Virus record (IMG/VR): IMGVR_UViG_3300024503_000048
Coordinates: 1 to 29,322 of that record
Strand: one strand, 5' to 3'
DNA length: 29,322 bases
DNA from: a virus
The notes under the pieces are model-generated. The model saw only the letters and a list, made by a program, of their open reading frames with translations, did no database searches and had not been told where the DNA came from. The position numbers were made by a program, and so were the translations under genes. Positions 1 to 8,256 of the stretch are shown here, in pieces; position 1 is the stretch's first letter; each line of letters starts with the position of its first letter.

Positions 1-193
1 GGCGGACATCAAGGTGCATGGGATGTCGCCTTCTTACGAGGCGATAGCCTTGGGGGTAGGCATGAAGGCTAAGTCCAATATTCATAGGATTGTCAAAAGG
101 CTCCAAGAGGATGGGATCTTGGAGGTCAAGCCACGTAAGTTTTATGGAATAAGGCTGTTCGACAGGACGGTAAAAGAGATCTCTTCTTTATGA
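1..193 (+). CDS. LexA-type winged-helix DNA-binding protein, C-terminal part
   Basis: The 5' end lies outside the window; 63 residues are visible, read from base 2. The segment MSPSYEAIALGVG followed by KSNIHRIVKRLQEDG matches the winged helix-turn-helix of LexA (SPSY-E-IA helix, then the KS-N/G-HR-I-L recognition helix, then the wing). The stop comes only about 20 residues after the wing, so there is no LexA peptidase domain. It should bind DNA, as a small regulator or possibly in the slot of a terminase small subunit, since its stop overlaps the TerL start (ATGA, 190-193). The fold is well supported from sequence; the role is inference. Confidence 0.75.
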   Translation, partial: ADIKVHGMSPSYEAIALGVGMKAKSNIHRIVKRLQEDGILEVKPRKFYGIRLFDRTVKEISSL

Positions 194-1689
194 CATTGCT
201 TACAAAAAAAGAAATAGCTGATTACGTTGCTATTGTGGACAAGATCCCTGAGGCAGAGAGGAACAAGGTTTTTTCTTTGTTGGAGATGGACAGGATAGAG
301 CGGTGTAAGGAGTCGTTTCTTTTCTTTGTGACCCAGATGTGGCCTGCGTTTATTTCCGGGAAACATCATCAGATCATGGCAGAAGCCTTTGAGAGGGTTG
401 CATCCGGGCAGTTGAAGAGGTTGATTATCAACATGCCGCCCCGGCATACCAAGTCAGAATTTGCGTCTTATCTCTTGCCCGCGTGGTTTCTAGGGAAGTA
501 CCCGGAAAAGAAGATTATCCAGACTGCCCACACGGCAGAACTGGCGGTGGGCTTTGGTCGAAAGGTGAGGAATCTTGTTCAATCGGATGGTTATGGGAAG
601 GTATTTGATACAAAACTGTCGTCAGACTCTAAAGCAGCCGGTCGTTGGAATACTCATCTGGGTGGTGACTACTTCGCTATTGGTGTGGGCGGTGCAGTTA
701 CTGGCAAAGGCGCTGACCTATTGATTATTGATGACCCCCATTCGGAGCAGGAAGCCAAACAGGGCAACCCTGCCGTCTTTGATTCGGTCTATGAATGGTA
801 CACATCCGGTCCTCGTCAGCGTTTACAGCCCGGAGGAGCCATTATTATTGTGATGACCCGGTGGTCAAAGCGAGATCTGACCGGGCAAATCCTTAAAAAT
901 GCCGAAAAAGACGGGGTAAATGAGTGGGAAGTCATCGATTTCCCCGCGATTTTGCCCTCTGGAACCCCGTTGTGGCCCGGTTTCTGGAAAAAAGAAGAAC
1001 TTGAAGCCCTAAAAGCCGAACTCCCGGTCGCCAAATGGGAAGCCCAGTACCAACAAAACCCCACCTCCGAGGAAGGGGCGATTGTAAAACGTGATCAATG
1101 GCAGATTTGGGAGAAGTCAGACCCACCCTCCTGCGAATATGTGATCCAAAGCTGGGATACCGCGTTTGAAAAGAACAACCGGGCTGACTACTCAGCCTGC
1201 ACTACATGGGGAGTCTTCCAGCACCCCAACAAAAACGGGGATCTACGCCCCAATATCATCCTTTTAGATGCGTTTAAACAAAGGATGGAGTTCCCGGAAT
1301 TAAAAAAGAAGGCTTTTGACATGTGGCGGGAATGGAACCCCGACACCCTGTTGGTCGAGAAGAGGGCAGCAGGTGCGCCCTTGATCTATGAAATGAGAAA
1401 AATCGGTATTCCTCTGTCCGAATATACACCGGGCAAAGGAAGCGATAAGATTGCGCGTGTAAACGCTATATCCGACCTGTTTGCGTCAGGCGTGGTCTGG
1501 TGCCCAGAGACAAGATGGGCAGATGAAGTCATGGAAGAAATGGCTTCCTTCCCTAACGGCGACCATGATGACTTGGTGGACTCATCCTCTCAGGCTCTAT
1601 TGCGTTTTAGACAAGGTGGATTTATCTCGGTTTATTCAGATGAAGAAGATGAACCTAGATATTTCCGTCGTCGCATGGCTTATTACTAG
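190..1689 (+). CDS. terL: Terminase large subunit (TerL)
   Basis: This is the DNA-packaging motor ATPase and headful/cos nuclease, which docks on the portal. At 499 aa it has the normal TerL length. The ATPase half shows a Walker A-like loop PPRHTKSE (residues 83-90), a Walker B strand LLIIDD (177-182) and a coupling motif MTRW (222-225). The RNase H-like nuclease half shows acidic residues in the expected order: D323 in QSWDTAF, E390 in LLVEKRAAG and the HDDLVD cluster (459-464). The start overlaps the preceding stop by ATGA, which suggests translational coupling. The portal gene follows after 8 bases. It is intact and the assignment is secure; the packaging strategy cannot be read from the sequence. 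Confidence 0.97.
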   Translation: MTLLTKKEIADYVAIVDKIPEAERNKVFSLLEMDRIERCKESFLFFVTQMWPAFISGKHHQIMAEAFERVASGQLKRLIINMPPRHTKSEFASYLLPAWFLGKYPEKKIIQTAHTAELAVGFGRKVRNLVQSDGYGKVFDTKLSSDSKAAGRWNTHLGGDYFAIGVGGAVTGKGADLLIIDDPHSEQEAKQGNPAVFDSVYEWYTSGPRQRLQPGGAIIIVMTRWSKRDLTGQILKNAEKDGVNEWEVIDFPAILPSGTPLWPGFWKKEELEALKAELPVAKWEAQYQQNPTSEEGAIVKRDQWQIWEKSDPPSCEYVIQSWDTAFEKNNRADYSACTTWGVFQHPNKNGDLRPNIILLDAFKQRMEFPELKKKAFDMWREWNPDTLLVEKRAAGAPLIYEMRKIGIPLSEYTPGKGSDKIARVNAISDLFASGVVWCPETRWADEVMEEMASFPNGDHDDLVDSSSQALLRFRQGGFISVYSDEEDEPRYFRRRMAYY

Positions 1690-1697
1690 GAATCATC

Positions 1698-4067
1698 ATG
1701 GCGATTGAAAAGAGCGTCTACCAAGCCCCAATGGGATTAGCTTCCTTACCGGAGGAACCAATTGAGATCGAGATTGAGGACCCTGAGGCGGTATCCATAT
1801 CAATGGATGGCTTGGAAATTACCCTCGAAAAGGGGAGTGATTTTGAAGGCGCGGATTTTAACTCGAACCTTGCAGAGGTTCTGGACGAAGGTGTTTTAAA
1901 CACCATAGCCAGTGAGCTGACAGACCTTGTCGAAGCCGATATAGACTCCAGAAAAGACTGGGCAGAAACCTTTGTCAAAGGTCTGGAGGTCTTGGGACTT
2001 CAATATGAGGAAAGGACGGAGCCTTGGAATGGAGCGTGTGGTGTTTACTCAACCGTCCTGACCGAAGCCGCGATCAGGTTTCAGTCGGAATCGATTATGG
2101 AGACCTTCCCTGCTGGAGGTCCGGTCAAGACCGAGATCATCGGGGCGATAACCAAGCAAAAAGAGGAAGCATCGGAGAGAGTCCGCACCGACATGAATTA
2201 CACCCTGACGGAGAAGATGACCGACTACCGTCCGGAACATGAAAGACTCCTGTATTCCTTGGGACTTGCCGGGGCAGCGTTTAAAAAGGTCTACCCAGAC
2301 ACCCAAAAGCAAATCCCTGCCGCACCCTTCATCCCCGCCGAAGACATCATCGTCCCTTACGGCACCTCATCCCTAAAGAACGCAGAACGTGTCACCCATG
2401 TGATGCGCAAAACCAAGAATGAGATCAAGAAGCTCCAGTATTCCGGGTTCTACCGGGATGTAGACTTGGGCGAACCGATGAACATTCTGTCGGACATTGA
2501 GAAGAAAAAAGCCGAACAACAGGGCTACAAAACCAATGACGACGACCGCTACAGAATTCTGGAAATCCACACCTATCTGGACATCGAAGGTCTGGAGGAT
2601 GTAGATGAAGACGGCGAACACACCGGGATTGCCCTGCCTTACGTCGTGACCATAGACCAAGGCACCAATCAGGTTTTGTCGGTCTACAGAAACTGGAACG
2701 AGGACGACCCCAATAAGCAAAGTCGCCAGCATTTCGTGGATTATTGCTACATCCCCGGCTTTGGTTTCTATGGTTTGGGTCTAATCCACATCATCGGCGG
2801 GTACGCCCGTGCCGGGACATCCCTGATCAGACAATTGGTGGATGCCGGAACCCTCTCTAATCTGCCCGGTGGTCTAAAGACCCGTGGCATGAGGATCAAG
2901 GATGATGACACCCCGATTGCTCCGGGCGAATGGCGGGATATTGATATTCCCAGTGGGGCAATGCGTGACAACATCATGCCGCTTCCCTACAAGGAGCCAA
3001 GTCAGGTTCTCTTGACCCTTTTGAATCAAATCACAGAAGAGGGCAGAAGACTAGGTTCCATCGGGGAGATGAAGATCTCCGACATGAGCGCCAATGCGCC
3101 GGTCGGCACGACTTTGGCTTTGCTGGAGCGCCAGCTAAAGATGATGTCTGCCGTTCAGGCTCGCGTCCATGCCTCGATGAAACAAGAGTTTAAACTCTTA
3201 AAAGAAATCATCCGGGACTACGCCCCGACAGAATATGAGTACGACCCTGAGTCCGGGGATCGGATGGCAAAACAGTCGGATTACGACATCGTTGAAGTCA
3301 TCCCGGTTTCTGACCCGAACTCCTCCACGATGGCGCAGCGGATCATGCAGTACCAAGCTGTGATCCAACTAGCCACCACCGCACCCCAGATTTACGACCT
3401 CCCCAACCTCCATCGGCAGATGATCGAAGTCTTGGGGATCAAGAACGCAGAGAAGTTGGTCCCGGTCGAAGACGACCAAAAGCCCAAAGACCCGATCTCG
3501 GAAAACATGGCTTTCTTGAACGGCAAACCAACAAAAGCCTTCATCTACCAAGACCACGAGGCGCACATCGCAGCCCACATGGCATTCATGCAAGACCCAA
3601 TGATTGCGCAAGTCATTGGTCAAAACCCGATGGCTCAAAAGATCCAGATGGCAGCAATGGCGCATATTGCCGAGCATCTAGCCTTTAGCTATCGCAAGAA
3701 GGTCGAAGAACAAGTCGGTGTACCTATCCCAGCCCCGGATGCGCAACTGCCGGAGGATGTGGAAGTCCAACTGTCCCGGTTGGTCGCCCAAGGTGCCCAA
3801 CAGCTTCTCCAGCTTAACCAAGCTCAAGCCCAACAAGCCCAAGCCCAGCAACAAATGCAAGACCCGCTGGTTCAGATCCAACAGGCAGAACTCCAGATCG
3901 ATGCCCAGAAAGCTCAATCGGATGCACAGGTTGCACAGGCGAAACTGCAACTGGAAGCCCAGAGGATTGCCAACCAGAAAGAAGTTGATCTTGCAAGAAT
4001 TGCATCGCAGGAAAAATTGGCAAATCAAAAAGTTCAGGTTGACTTGTTTAAACGGAGTAATAAATAA
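1698..4067 (+). CDS. Portal protein
   Basis: This is the dodecameric ring at the capsid vertex through which DNA enters and leaves. At 789 aa it is large, like P22-type podovirus portals. The conserved core begins with ERTEPWNGACGVYSTV (about 105-120), followed by the AAIRFQSESIMETFP helix. The last 115 residues (from about 675) are extremely rich in Gln, Ala and Lys and predicted to be a long coiled coil, comparable in position to the barrel of P22-type portals. An AGGA ribosome site sits 7 bases before the ATG. The stop overlaps the next start (TAATG). Position directly after TerL supports the call. Confidence 0.92.
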   Translation: MAIEKSVYQAPMGLASLPEEPIEIEIEDPEAVSISMDGLEITLEKGSDFEGADFNSNLAEVLDEGVLNTIASELTDLVEADIDSRKDWAETFVKGLEVLGLQYEERTEPWNGACGVYSTVLTEAAIRFQSESIMETFPAGGPVKTEIIGAITKQKEEASERVRTDMNYTLTEKMTDYRPEHERLLYSLGLAGAAFKKVYPDTQKQIPAAPFIPAEDIIVPYGTSSLKNAERVTHVMRKTKNEIKKLQYSGFYRDVDLGEPMNILSDIEKKKAEQQGYKTNDDDRYRILEIHTYLDIEGLEDVDEDGEHTGIALPYVVTIDQGTNQVLSVYRNWNEDDPNKQSRQHFVDYCYIPGFGFYGLGLIHIIGGYARAGTSLIRQLVDAGTLSNLPGGLKTRGMRIKDDDTPIAPGEWRDIDIPSGAMRDNIMPLPYKEPSQVLLTLLNQITEEGRRLGSIGEMKISDMSANAPVGTTLALLERQLKMMSAVQARVHASMKQEFKLLKEIIRDYAPTEYEYDPESGDRMAKQSDYDIVEVIPVSDPNSSTMAQRIMQYQAVIQLATTAPQIYDLPNLHRQMIEVLGIKNAEKLVPVEDDQKPKDPISENMAFLNGKPTKAFIYQDHEAHIAAHMAFMQDPMIAQVIGQNPMAQKIQMAAMAHIAEHLAFSYRKKVEEQVGVPIPAPDAQLPEDVEVQLSRLVAQGAQQLLQLNQAQAQQAQAQQQMQDPLVQIQQAELQIDAQKAQSDAQVAQAKLQLEAQRIANQKEVDLARIASQEKLANQKVQVDLFKRSNK

Positions 4068-4267
4068 TGGGAAACGAGGAGAAGATACTCCAGCATCTCC
4101 TTAACCAGATCAAGGAAAGAGGCGATTCCCTTTCCAAGACTATCTGTGACGGCGCAGCGAAAGATCACGCCGAGTACAGGTATTTGTGCGGGCAGATTCA
4201 AGGTCTGATGTTTGCGCAAATGATAACTACAGACCTTGTGCGTAAACTGGAGAAATTCGATGAGTGA
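4067..4267 (+). CDS. Small helical protein of unknown function
   Basis: This 66-aa protein overlaps the portal stop by one base (TAATG), with GGAG 9 bases upstream inside the portal gene. It is almost entirely predicted helix, with charged N- and C-terminal thirds (EEKILQHLLNQIKERGDSL and LVRKLEKFDE) and heptad-like leucines, so a short coiled-coil oligomer is plausible. No catalytic motif, signal peptide or membrane segment is visible. Similar small helical genes often sit between portal and scaffold genes in podoviruses; a head-assembly role is inferred only from position. The next gene overlaps its stop. Confidence 0.75.
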   Translation: MGNEEKILQHLLNQIKERGDSLSKTICDGAAKDHAEYRYLCGQIQGLMFAQMITTDLVRKLEKFDE

Positions 4268-4661
4268 AATCCTTTTGAGTGAGGATGGAGAAACAACCAC
4301 GACGTTGCCTGAATCTGCGGGAGAGAAAGCGCGTCAACTGCCTGACCCAAGCACCTTTTATCTCTTGTGCGCTTTACCTGAGATTGAAGAGAAGTTTGAT
4401 AGCGGTCTGGCAAAAGCTGGCACCACGATGCATTACGAAGAGATTTTATCCCCAGTGCTTTTCGTAATGAAAATGGGTCCAGACGCTTATAAAGATGAAA
4501 AGAAATTCCCTAGTGGTCCTTCTTGCAAGATAGGCGACTTTGTTCTTGTTCGTCCCAACACGGGCACAAGAATAAAGATTCATGGCAAAGAATTTCGGAT
4601 GATCTATGACGACAGCGTCGAAGCAGTTGTTCAAGATCCTCGCGGAATTTCCCGTGCGTAG
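4260..4661 (+). CDS. GroES-like co-chaperonin
   Basis: 133 aa, starting at the ATG that overlaps the preceding stop and has GGAG 8 bases upstream; an in-frame ATG at 4236 has no such site. The order of elements fits the chaperonin-10 fold: a first strand YLLCALPEIEEK (34-45), a polar stretch at the place of the mobile loop (about 46-62), then VLFVMKMGPDAYKD (66-79), CKIGDFVLVRPNTGTRIKIHG (89-109, the GD-V-x-F/R-xxxG signature) and a closing DDSVEAVVQDP (117-127). Phage co-chaperonins such as T4 gp31 work with host GroEL to fold the capsid protein. Position between portal and scaffold fits that job. No GroEL partner is visible here. Confidence 0.75.
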   Translation: MSEILLSEDGETTTTLPESAGEKARQLPDPSTFYLLCALPEIEEKFDSGLAKAGTTMHYEEILSPVLFVMKMGPDAYKDEKKFPSGPSCKIGDFVLVRPNTGTRIKIHGKEFRMIYDDSVEAVVQDPRGISRA

Positions 4662-4669
4662 GAGGGTTT

Positions 4670-5623
4670 ATGCCTGAATATATGGAAACACTGGACTTGG
4701 ACAAGGCTGGCGACAAGCCTGAACCGGTCGTCGAAATGGCAAGTGACGATGACCTTGAAATTGAAGTCGTAGACGACACCCCGGAAGAGGATCGTGGGCG
4801 CGAACCCATGAAAACTCCTCCAGAGGAGCCGACTGATGACGAGCTTGCTACGTACTCTAAGCGAGACCGTAACAGGATTCGCGAGTTTACAAAGGGGTAT
4901 CACGACGAACGCAGAGCTAAAGAAGCTGCGCTACGCGAGAAGGAAGAGGCTATTCGTATAGCTAAAGCCTACTTTGAGGAAAATCAAAAACTCAAAGGAT
5001 CTGTAAATACTAGCCAAAACGCTCTTCTTGAGCAGGCAAAGAAACAGATTGCGCTAGAGCTTGATGAGGCAAAGCGTAAGTACAAGGAAGCGTATGAATC
5101 GGGTGATTCAGATGCGCTTGTGGAAGCACAAGACCATCTTACATCCACCAAGTTTAAAGCCGAGCGACTGAGTAACTTTAAACCAGCCCCTGAACAGGAG
5201 CCGGAAGAAAGTTTCCCAACGGTTGCACAGAAACCAGAAGAAGTCGATGAGAAAGCCGAAAGGTGGAAACAGCGAAACATTCACTGGTGGGGTAAAGACA
5301 AGGAAATGACCGCGTTTGCCCTAGCTGTGCATGACAAACTTGTTAACGACGACTACGTTGACCCTCAAAGTGACGAGTACTACCGACGCTTAAATGCTAG
5401 GTTACGCCAAGTGTTCCCGGATAAATTTGAGTCCGAGGAACCCGCTGATGCGCCTACTCAGCGCCCTACAAAATCAAATGTCGTTGCTTCAGCAACACGT
5501 AGCGTTGCGCCAAAGAAGATCACGCTTACGCCGTCTGAAGTCAACATCGCCAAGCGGCTTGGAGTTCCGCTGGAACAATACGCTCGTGAGGCTGCGAGAT
5601 TAAGGAGAAGTCAAAATGGATGA
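4670..5623 (+). CDS. Probable capsid scaffolding protein
   Basis: 317 aa, very acidic N-terminus (residues 20-62), then a long charged helical region with coiled-coil character (about 64-170, KGYHDERRAKEAALREKEEA onward), a Pro/Glu-rich linker (about 174-200), and a C-terminal basic helical tail ending TPSEVNIAKRLGVPLEQYAREAARL. Highly charged helical proteins with a basic C-terminus located between portal and coat genes are typically scaffolds that nucleate the procapsid and then leave. AGGAGG lies 4 bases before the ATG, which is short. The assignment is by composition and position, as scaffold sequences diverge quickly. Confidence 0.7.
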   Translation: MPEYMETLDLDKAGDKPEPVVEMASDDDLEIEVVDDTPEEDRGREPMKTPPEEPTDDELATYSKRDRNRIREFTKGYHDERRAKEAALREKEEAIRIAKAYFEENQKLKGSVNTSQNALLEQAKKQIALELDEAKRKYKEAYESGDSDALVEAQDHLTSTKFKAERLSNFKPAPEQEPEESFPTVAQKPEEVDEKAERWKQRNIHWWGKDKEMTAFALAVHDKLVNDDYVDPQSDEYYRRLNARLRQVFPDKFESEEPADAPTQRPTKSNVVASATRSVAPKKITLTPSEVNIAKRLGVPLEQYAREAARLRRSQNG

Positions 5624-6071
5624 TCAAAAACGAGAGAAACGTAACACTGAGAGCCGTGAAGAAAAAGACCTGAGGCCCAAGCGTTGGACCCCACCTCAAC
5701 TGCTTCCGGAACCTGATCCTGAGGATGGCTATGCCTTCCGCTGGATTCGTATCAGCACGCTCAATCGTGATGATCCCGTTAACATTTCTTCCAAATTTCG
5801 CGAGGGTTGGGAACCTGTAAAGTCGCATACACAACCAAGAATGATGCACTTGAAGTCAACGGATAATCGTTTTCCCGATGGCATCCAGATTGGTGGTCTG
5901 CTTCTTTGCAAAACCCCTGTTGAATTCGTCGAACAACGTAACGCTCACTTTGTCGAACAAACGCAAGCGTTTATGGAGTCGGTGGACAACAACTTTATGC
6001 GTGAAAGTAATCCTGCGATGCCTCTCTTCAGTGAGAAGCGTTCAAAGGTCACTTTCGGTAGATCTAGTTAA
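5616..6071 (+). CDS. Conserved phage head-region protein, function unknown
   Basis: 151 aa, overlapping the scaffold stop by 8 bases with AAGGAGA upstream. The N-terminus is charged and probably disordered (1-25). The core contains FRWIRISTLNRDDPVNISSK (about 41-60) and IQIGGLLLCKTPVEFVEQRN (about 90-109), and it ends with MESVDNNFMRESNPAMPLFSE. This pattern resembles proteins I associate with the same gene slot (before the coat gene) in other environmental podoviruses, but I know no function for it. No membrane segment or enzyme motif is seen. A minor head or assembly role is inferred from position. Confidence 0.75.
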   Translation: MDDQKREKRNTESREEKDLRPKRWTPPQLLPEPDPEDGYAFRWIRISTLNRDDPVNISSKFREGWEPVKSHTQPRMMHLKSTDNRFPDGIQIGGLLLCKTPVEFVEQRNAHFVEQTQAFMESVDNNFMRESNPAMPLFSEKRSKVTFGRSS

Positions 6072-6087
6072 TTTTTAGGAGCAACAA

Positions 6088-6687
6088 ATGGCTTATCCCA
6101 CTGTAAGCTCGCCTTACGGTCTACAAGCTGTCAATCGTATTGACGGTTTGCCGTATGCGGGTCAGATTCGCCAGATTCCTATTGCAACTAACTACGCTAC
6201 CGCCATTTTCTATGGCGATACCGTAAAGATCAGCAATGGCTATCTGGTTGCCGATACCGGCACGGACAATGCAACTCCTTGCGGCGTTCTGGTCGGTTGT
6301 GCTTATGTCAACTCTTCTGGTCAGCCTGTTGAGGGTCAGTATTACCCAGCATCGTCAGCAACTAGCTCTAACGCTGCTCTGGGTTACGTTATTGATGACC
6401 CAATGGCTGCATTCAAAGTTGCTGTTGTTTCGTCTGGCACTACTGTGACCACCACTGGTGTGAGCCGTGCTGTAGTCGGTTCAAACATGGCACTGGTCCA
6501 GAATACTGGTTCGACAACAACTGGTGACTCTAAGGTTGCAGTACTGTCTGGCAGCGACGCTACCACCAACACCCTTCCGGTGCGTGTTATCGACGTTGTT
6601 CCCGGCACTGCCCTTAGCGCGGATGCGTTTGTGGAATTGATCGTCAAGATCAATACTCACCAGTACAACAGCACCACTGGTGTATAA
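6088..6687 (+). CDS. Probable capsid decoration or minor head protein
   Basis: 199 aa, with TAGGAGCAACAA before the ATG. It is small, Gly/Thr/Ser/Val-rich and predicted almost all beta, starting AYPTVSSPYGLQAVNRIDG, where the PYGL-PVNRIGG type opening is common in head decoration proteins located just before the coat gene. No membrane or catalytic motif is visible. The major capsid protein follows after 12 bases. The best reading is a shell-cementing protein expressed in step with the coat protein; a minor structural role elsewhere in the head cannot be excluded. Confidence 0.65.
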   Translation: MAYPTVSSPYGLQAVNRIDGLPYAGQIRQIPIATNYATAIFYGDTVKISNGYLVADTGTDNATPCGVLVGCAYVNSSGQPVEGQYYPASSATSSNAALGYVIDDPMAAFKVAVVSSGTTVTTTGVSRAVVGSNMALVQNTGSTTTGDSKVAVLSGSDATTNTLPVRVIDVVPGTALSADAFVELIVKINTHQYNSTTGV

Positions 6688-6699
6688 GGAGAGTAAATC

Positions 6700-7608
6700 A
6701 TGGCAATTTCACGCGCACAAATGCTCAAGGAACTTCTGCCCGGTCTGAACGCACTGTTCGGTCTGGAGTACAAGACCTATGGCGAAGAGCATAAAGAGAT
6801 CTACGAAACCGAAACTTCGGAGCGTAGCTTTGAAGAGGAAGCCAAGCTGTCTGGCTTTAGTGCCGCTCCCGTTAAAAACGAGGGCAGCGCAATGGCATAC
6901 GACAATGCGCAGGAAGCTTGGTCTGCTCGATACAACCACGAGACCATCGTTCTTGGTTTCTCGCTGACCGAAGAGGCAATTGAGGATAACCTCTATGACT
7001 CTCTGTCGCAGCGTTACACCAAAGCACTGGCTCGCGCTATGGCTTACACCAAGCAAGTCAAGGCAGCTTACGTGCTGAACAATGCGTTCAACACCGCAGT
7101 TACCTATGGCGACGGCGTGACCCTGTGTAACACGGCTCACCCGCTGATCTCTGGTGGCACCAACAGCAACCGTCCGACAACAGGCGCTGACCTGAACGAG
7201 ACCTCGCTGGAAAATGCTGTTATCCAGATCGCAGCTTGGACTGACGAACGTGGTCTGCTGATCGCAGCGCGTCCCAAGAAACTGATTGTGCCACCGGCAC
7301 TTCAGTTCGTTGCGACCCGTCTGCTGGAAACAGAACTGCGTGCCGGCACCAACGACAACGACATCAACGCAATCAAGAACAACGGCTCTGTGCCGGAAGG
7401 CTATCGCGTCAATCACTACCTGACTGACACGAACGCTTGGTTCCTGATGACTGATGTCCCCAACGGTCTGAAGCACTTTGTTCGTACCCCGATGCAAACC
7501 GGTATGGACGGTGACTTTGACACCGGTAACGTCCGTTATAAGGCTCGTGAGCGTTATAGCTTTGGCGTATCCGACCCGCTGGGCATCTTTGGCTCTCCCG
7601 GAGCCTAA
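6700..7608 (+). CDS. Major capsid protein, Mu gpT-like
   Basis: 302 aa, with a strong AAGGAGAG ribosome site. It resembles the Mu-like head subunit gpT family: N-terminal helix RAQMLKELLPGLNALFGLEY, the E-loop-like region ERSFEEEAKLSGFSAAPVKNEG (about 42-63), the long helix LTEEAIEDNLYDSLSQRYTKALARAM (about 89-114), the LCNTAHPLISGG segment (about 142-153), and C-terminal strands ending in YSFGVSDPLGIFGSPGA. It forms the HK97-fold icosahedral shell. No N-terminal prohead protease domain or protease gene is seen. It is the last gene before a strong terminator. Confidence 0.92.
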   Translation: MAISRAQMLKELLPGLNALFGLEYKTYGEEHKEIYETETSERSFEEEAKLSGFSAAPVKNEGSAMAYDNAQEAWSARYNHETIVLGFSLTEEAIEDNLYDSLSQRYTKALARAMAYTKQVKAAYVLNNAFNTAVTYGDGVTLCNTAHPLISGGTNSNRPTTGADLNETSLENAVIQIAAWTDERGLLIAARPKKLIVPPALQFVATRLLETELRAGTNDNDINAIKNNGSVPEGYRVNHYLTDTNAWFLMTDVPNGLKHFVRTPMQTGMDGDFDTGNVRYKARERYSFGVSDPLGIFGSPGA

Positions 7609-7610
7609 GG

Positions 7611-7637
7611 AAAGGGGGGCTTTACGCCCCCTTTTTT
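7611..7637 (+). terminator. Intrinsic terminator after the major capsid gene
   Basis: GGGGGC at 7615-7620 pairs with GCCCCC at 7626-7631 around a five-base loop TTTAC, and the stem is extended by G-T and three A-T pairs into the T run at 7632-7637. A GC-rich stem followed at once by six T residues is a textbook rho-independent terminator. It separates the head operon from the downstream genes and is the clearest terminator in the window. Confidence 0.93.
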
Positions 7638-7740
7638 CTGGTATATAAAGTAGTAATTCCGGGGTTTAAACAGGTGTTTGCGAATAGACCCGGCTAACGT
7701 CATGCAGATCGCTTACACCTAACTCGCATGAGAGGACAAC
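7638..7740 (+). promoter_or_regulatory. Intergenic spacer and 5' leader with hairpin, possible promoter
   Basis: The largest non-coding stretch of the window (7609-7740, terminator included). Downstream of the terminator lie a TATAAA-like sequence (7644-7649), with no convincing -35 partner, a GTTTAAAC palindrome (7664-7671), and an imperfect inverted repeat: 7672-7683 pairs with 7709-7720 at 10 of 12 positions with a central TT/TT mismatch around a 25-base loop. The AGAGGA ribosome site of the next gene is at 7731-7736. A promoter is expected here because the terminator would otherwise silence the downstream genes, but none is clearly recognisable. Confidence 0.45.
7664..7671. repeat. GTTTAAAC palindrome, one of ten copies
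   Basis: This is the only intergenic copy. The other nine are inside genes, starting at 1272, 3188, 4046, 9801, 12665, 13457, 13630, 17486 and 27735. They fall in two reading frames (read as Phe-Lys or as Leu-Asn), so the enrichment is not due to one repeated peptide. Function unknown. Confidence 0.8.
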
Positions 7741-8241
7741 ATGGCAGTCTCTACTACCCAATCCATCTGGCGTTCGGGTGGCGGCGATCAAACCCGTACC
7801 GCATATTGCGGCACCGGTCTGATGGTTGCCGAATTTTACATTTCGGGCGCATCCGCAAACAGCGTTGCGGTTCAAGTTTCTTCGAGCAATACAGCCCCGG
7901 TAATTCTTCCGGTTGGCGCTGTTGTTGTTCAAATTAACGCTCTATGTGCAGCTACTGGCGGCACGACCCCCACCTTTGATATGGGCTGGATCGGTTATAC
8001 CAACACTGCTCAGTCTGACGATAACGGTCTGGTTGCTGCTGCTGTTGCTACCACTGGCAAGCTAGTTATTAATTTTGCATCTGCTACGGCAGGCGATGAC
8101 CTTAACACGGTTATTTCCTCTACCCAGATGGTAAAAATTACTGGCGGCGGCACAACTGGCGACGCGCCAACCGGTGGTTCGATCAGTGGTCAGATCCTGT
8201 ACTACGTCACCGATCCGTACCTCGGTCAGCAAAACGTCTAA
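7741..8241 (+). CDS. Probable virion structural protein, unknown
   Basis: 166 aa, first gene after the terminator and hairpin leader, with AGAGGA upstream of the ATG. Sequence is Ala/Gly/Thr/Val-rich and predicted all beta (AEFYISGASANSVAVQVSSS, GKLVINFASATAGDD), without membrane, signal or enzyme motifs. Composition matches head or neck decoration proteins. It is co-directional with the 89-aa beta-rich gene that follows after 15 bases. I do not recognise a named family. Confidence 0.7.
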   Translation: MAVSTTQSIWRSGGGDQTRTAYCGTGLMVAEFYISGASANSVAVQVSSSNTAPVILPVGAVVVQINALCAATGGTTPTFDMGWIGYTNTAQSDDNGLVAAAVATTGKLVINFASATAGDDLNTVISSTQMVKITGGGTTGDAPTGGSISGQILYYVTDPYLGQQNV

Positions 8242-8256
8242 TAAGGAGGCATCGCC

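Noticed and set aside
3718-4104. 128-codon + frame inside the portal gene
   Set aside because: It arises from the Gln/Ala-rich portal C-terminus read in another frame; protein is Arg/Lys/Asn-rich without motifs and extends through the portal stop.
6709-7497. Long minus-strand open frame (262 codons) opposite the major capsid gene
   Set aside because: It is the antisense shadow of a highly expressed coat gene, has no ribosome site and no recognisable domain, and all supported genes are on the + strand.
7641-7700. Sigma-70 promoter around TATAAA at 7644
   Set aside because: No acceptable -35 hexamer at 16-18 bases upstream; the preceding bases are the terminator T run. Left only as a possibility in the leader annotation.
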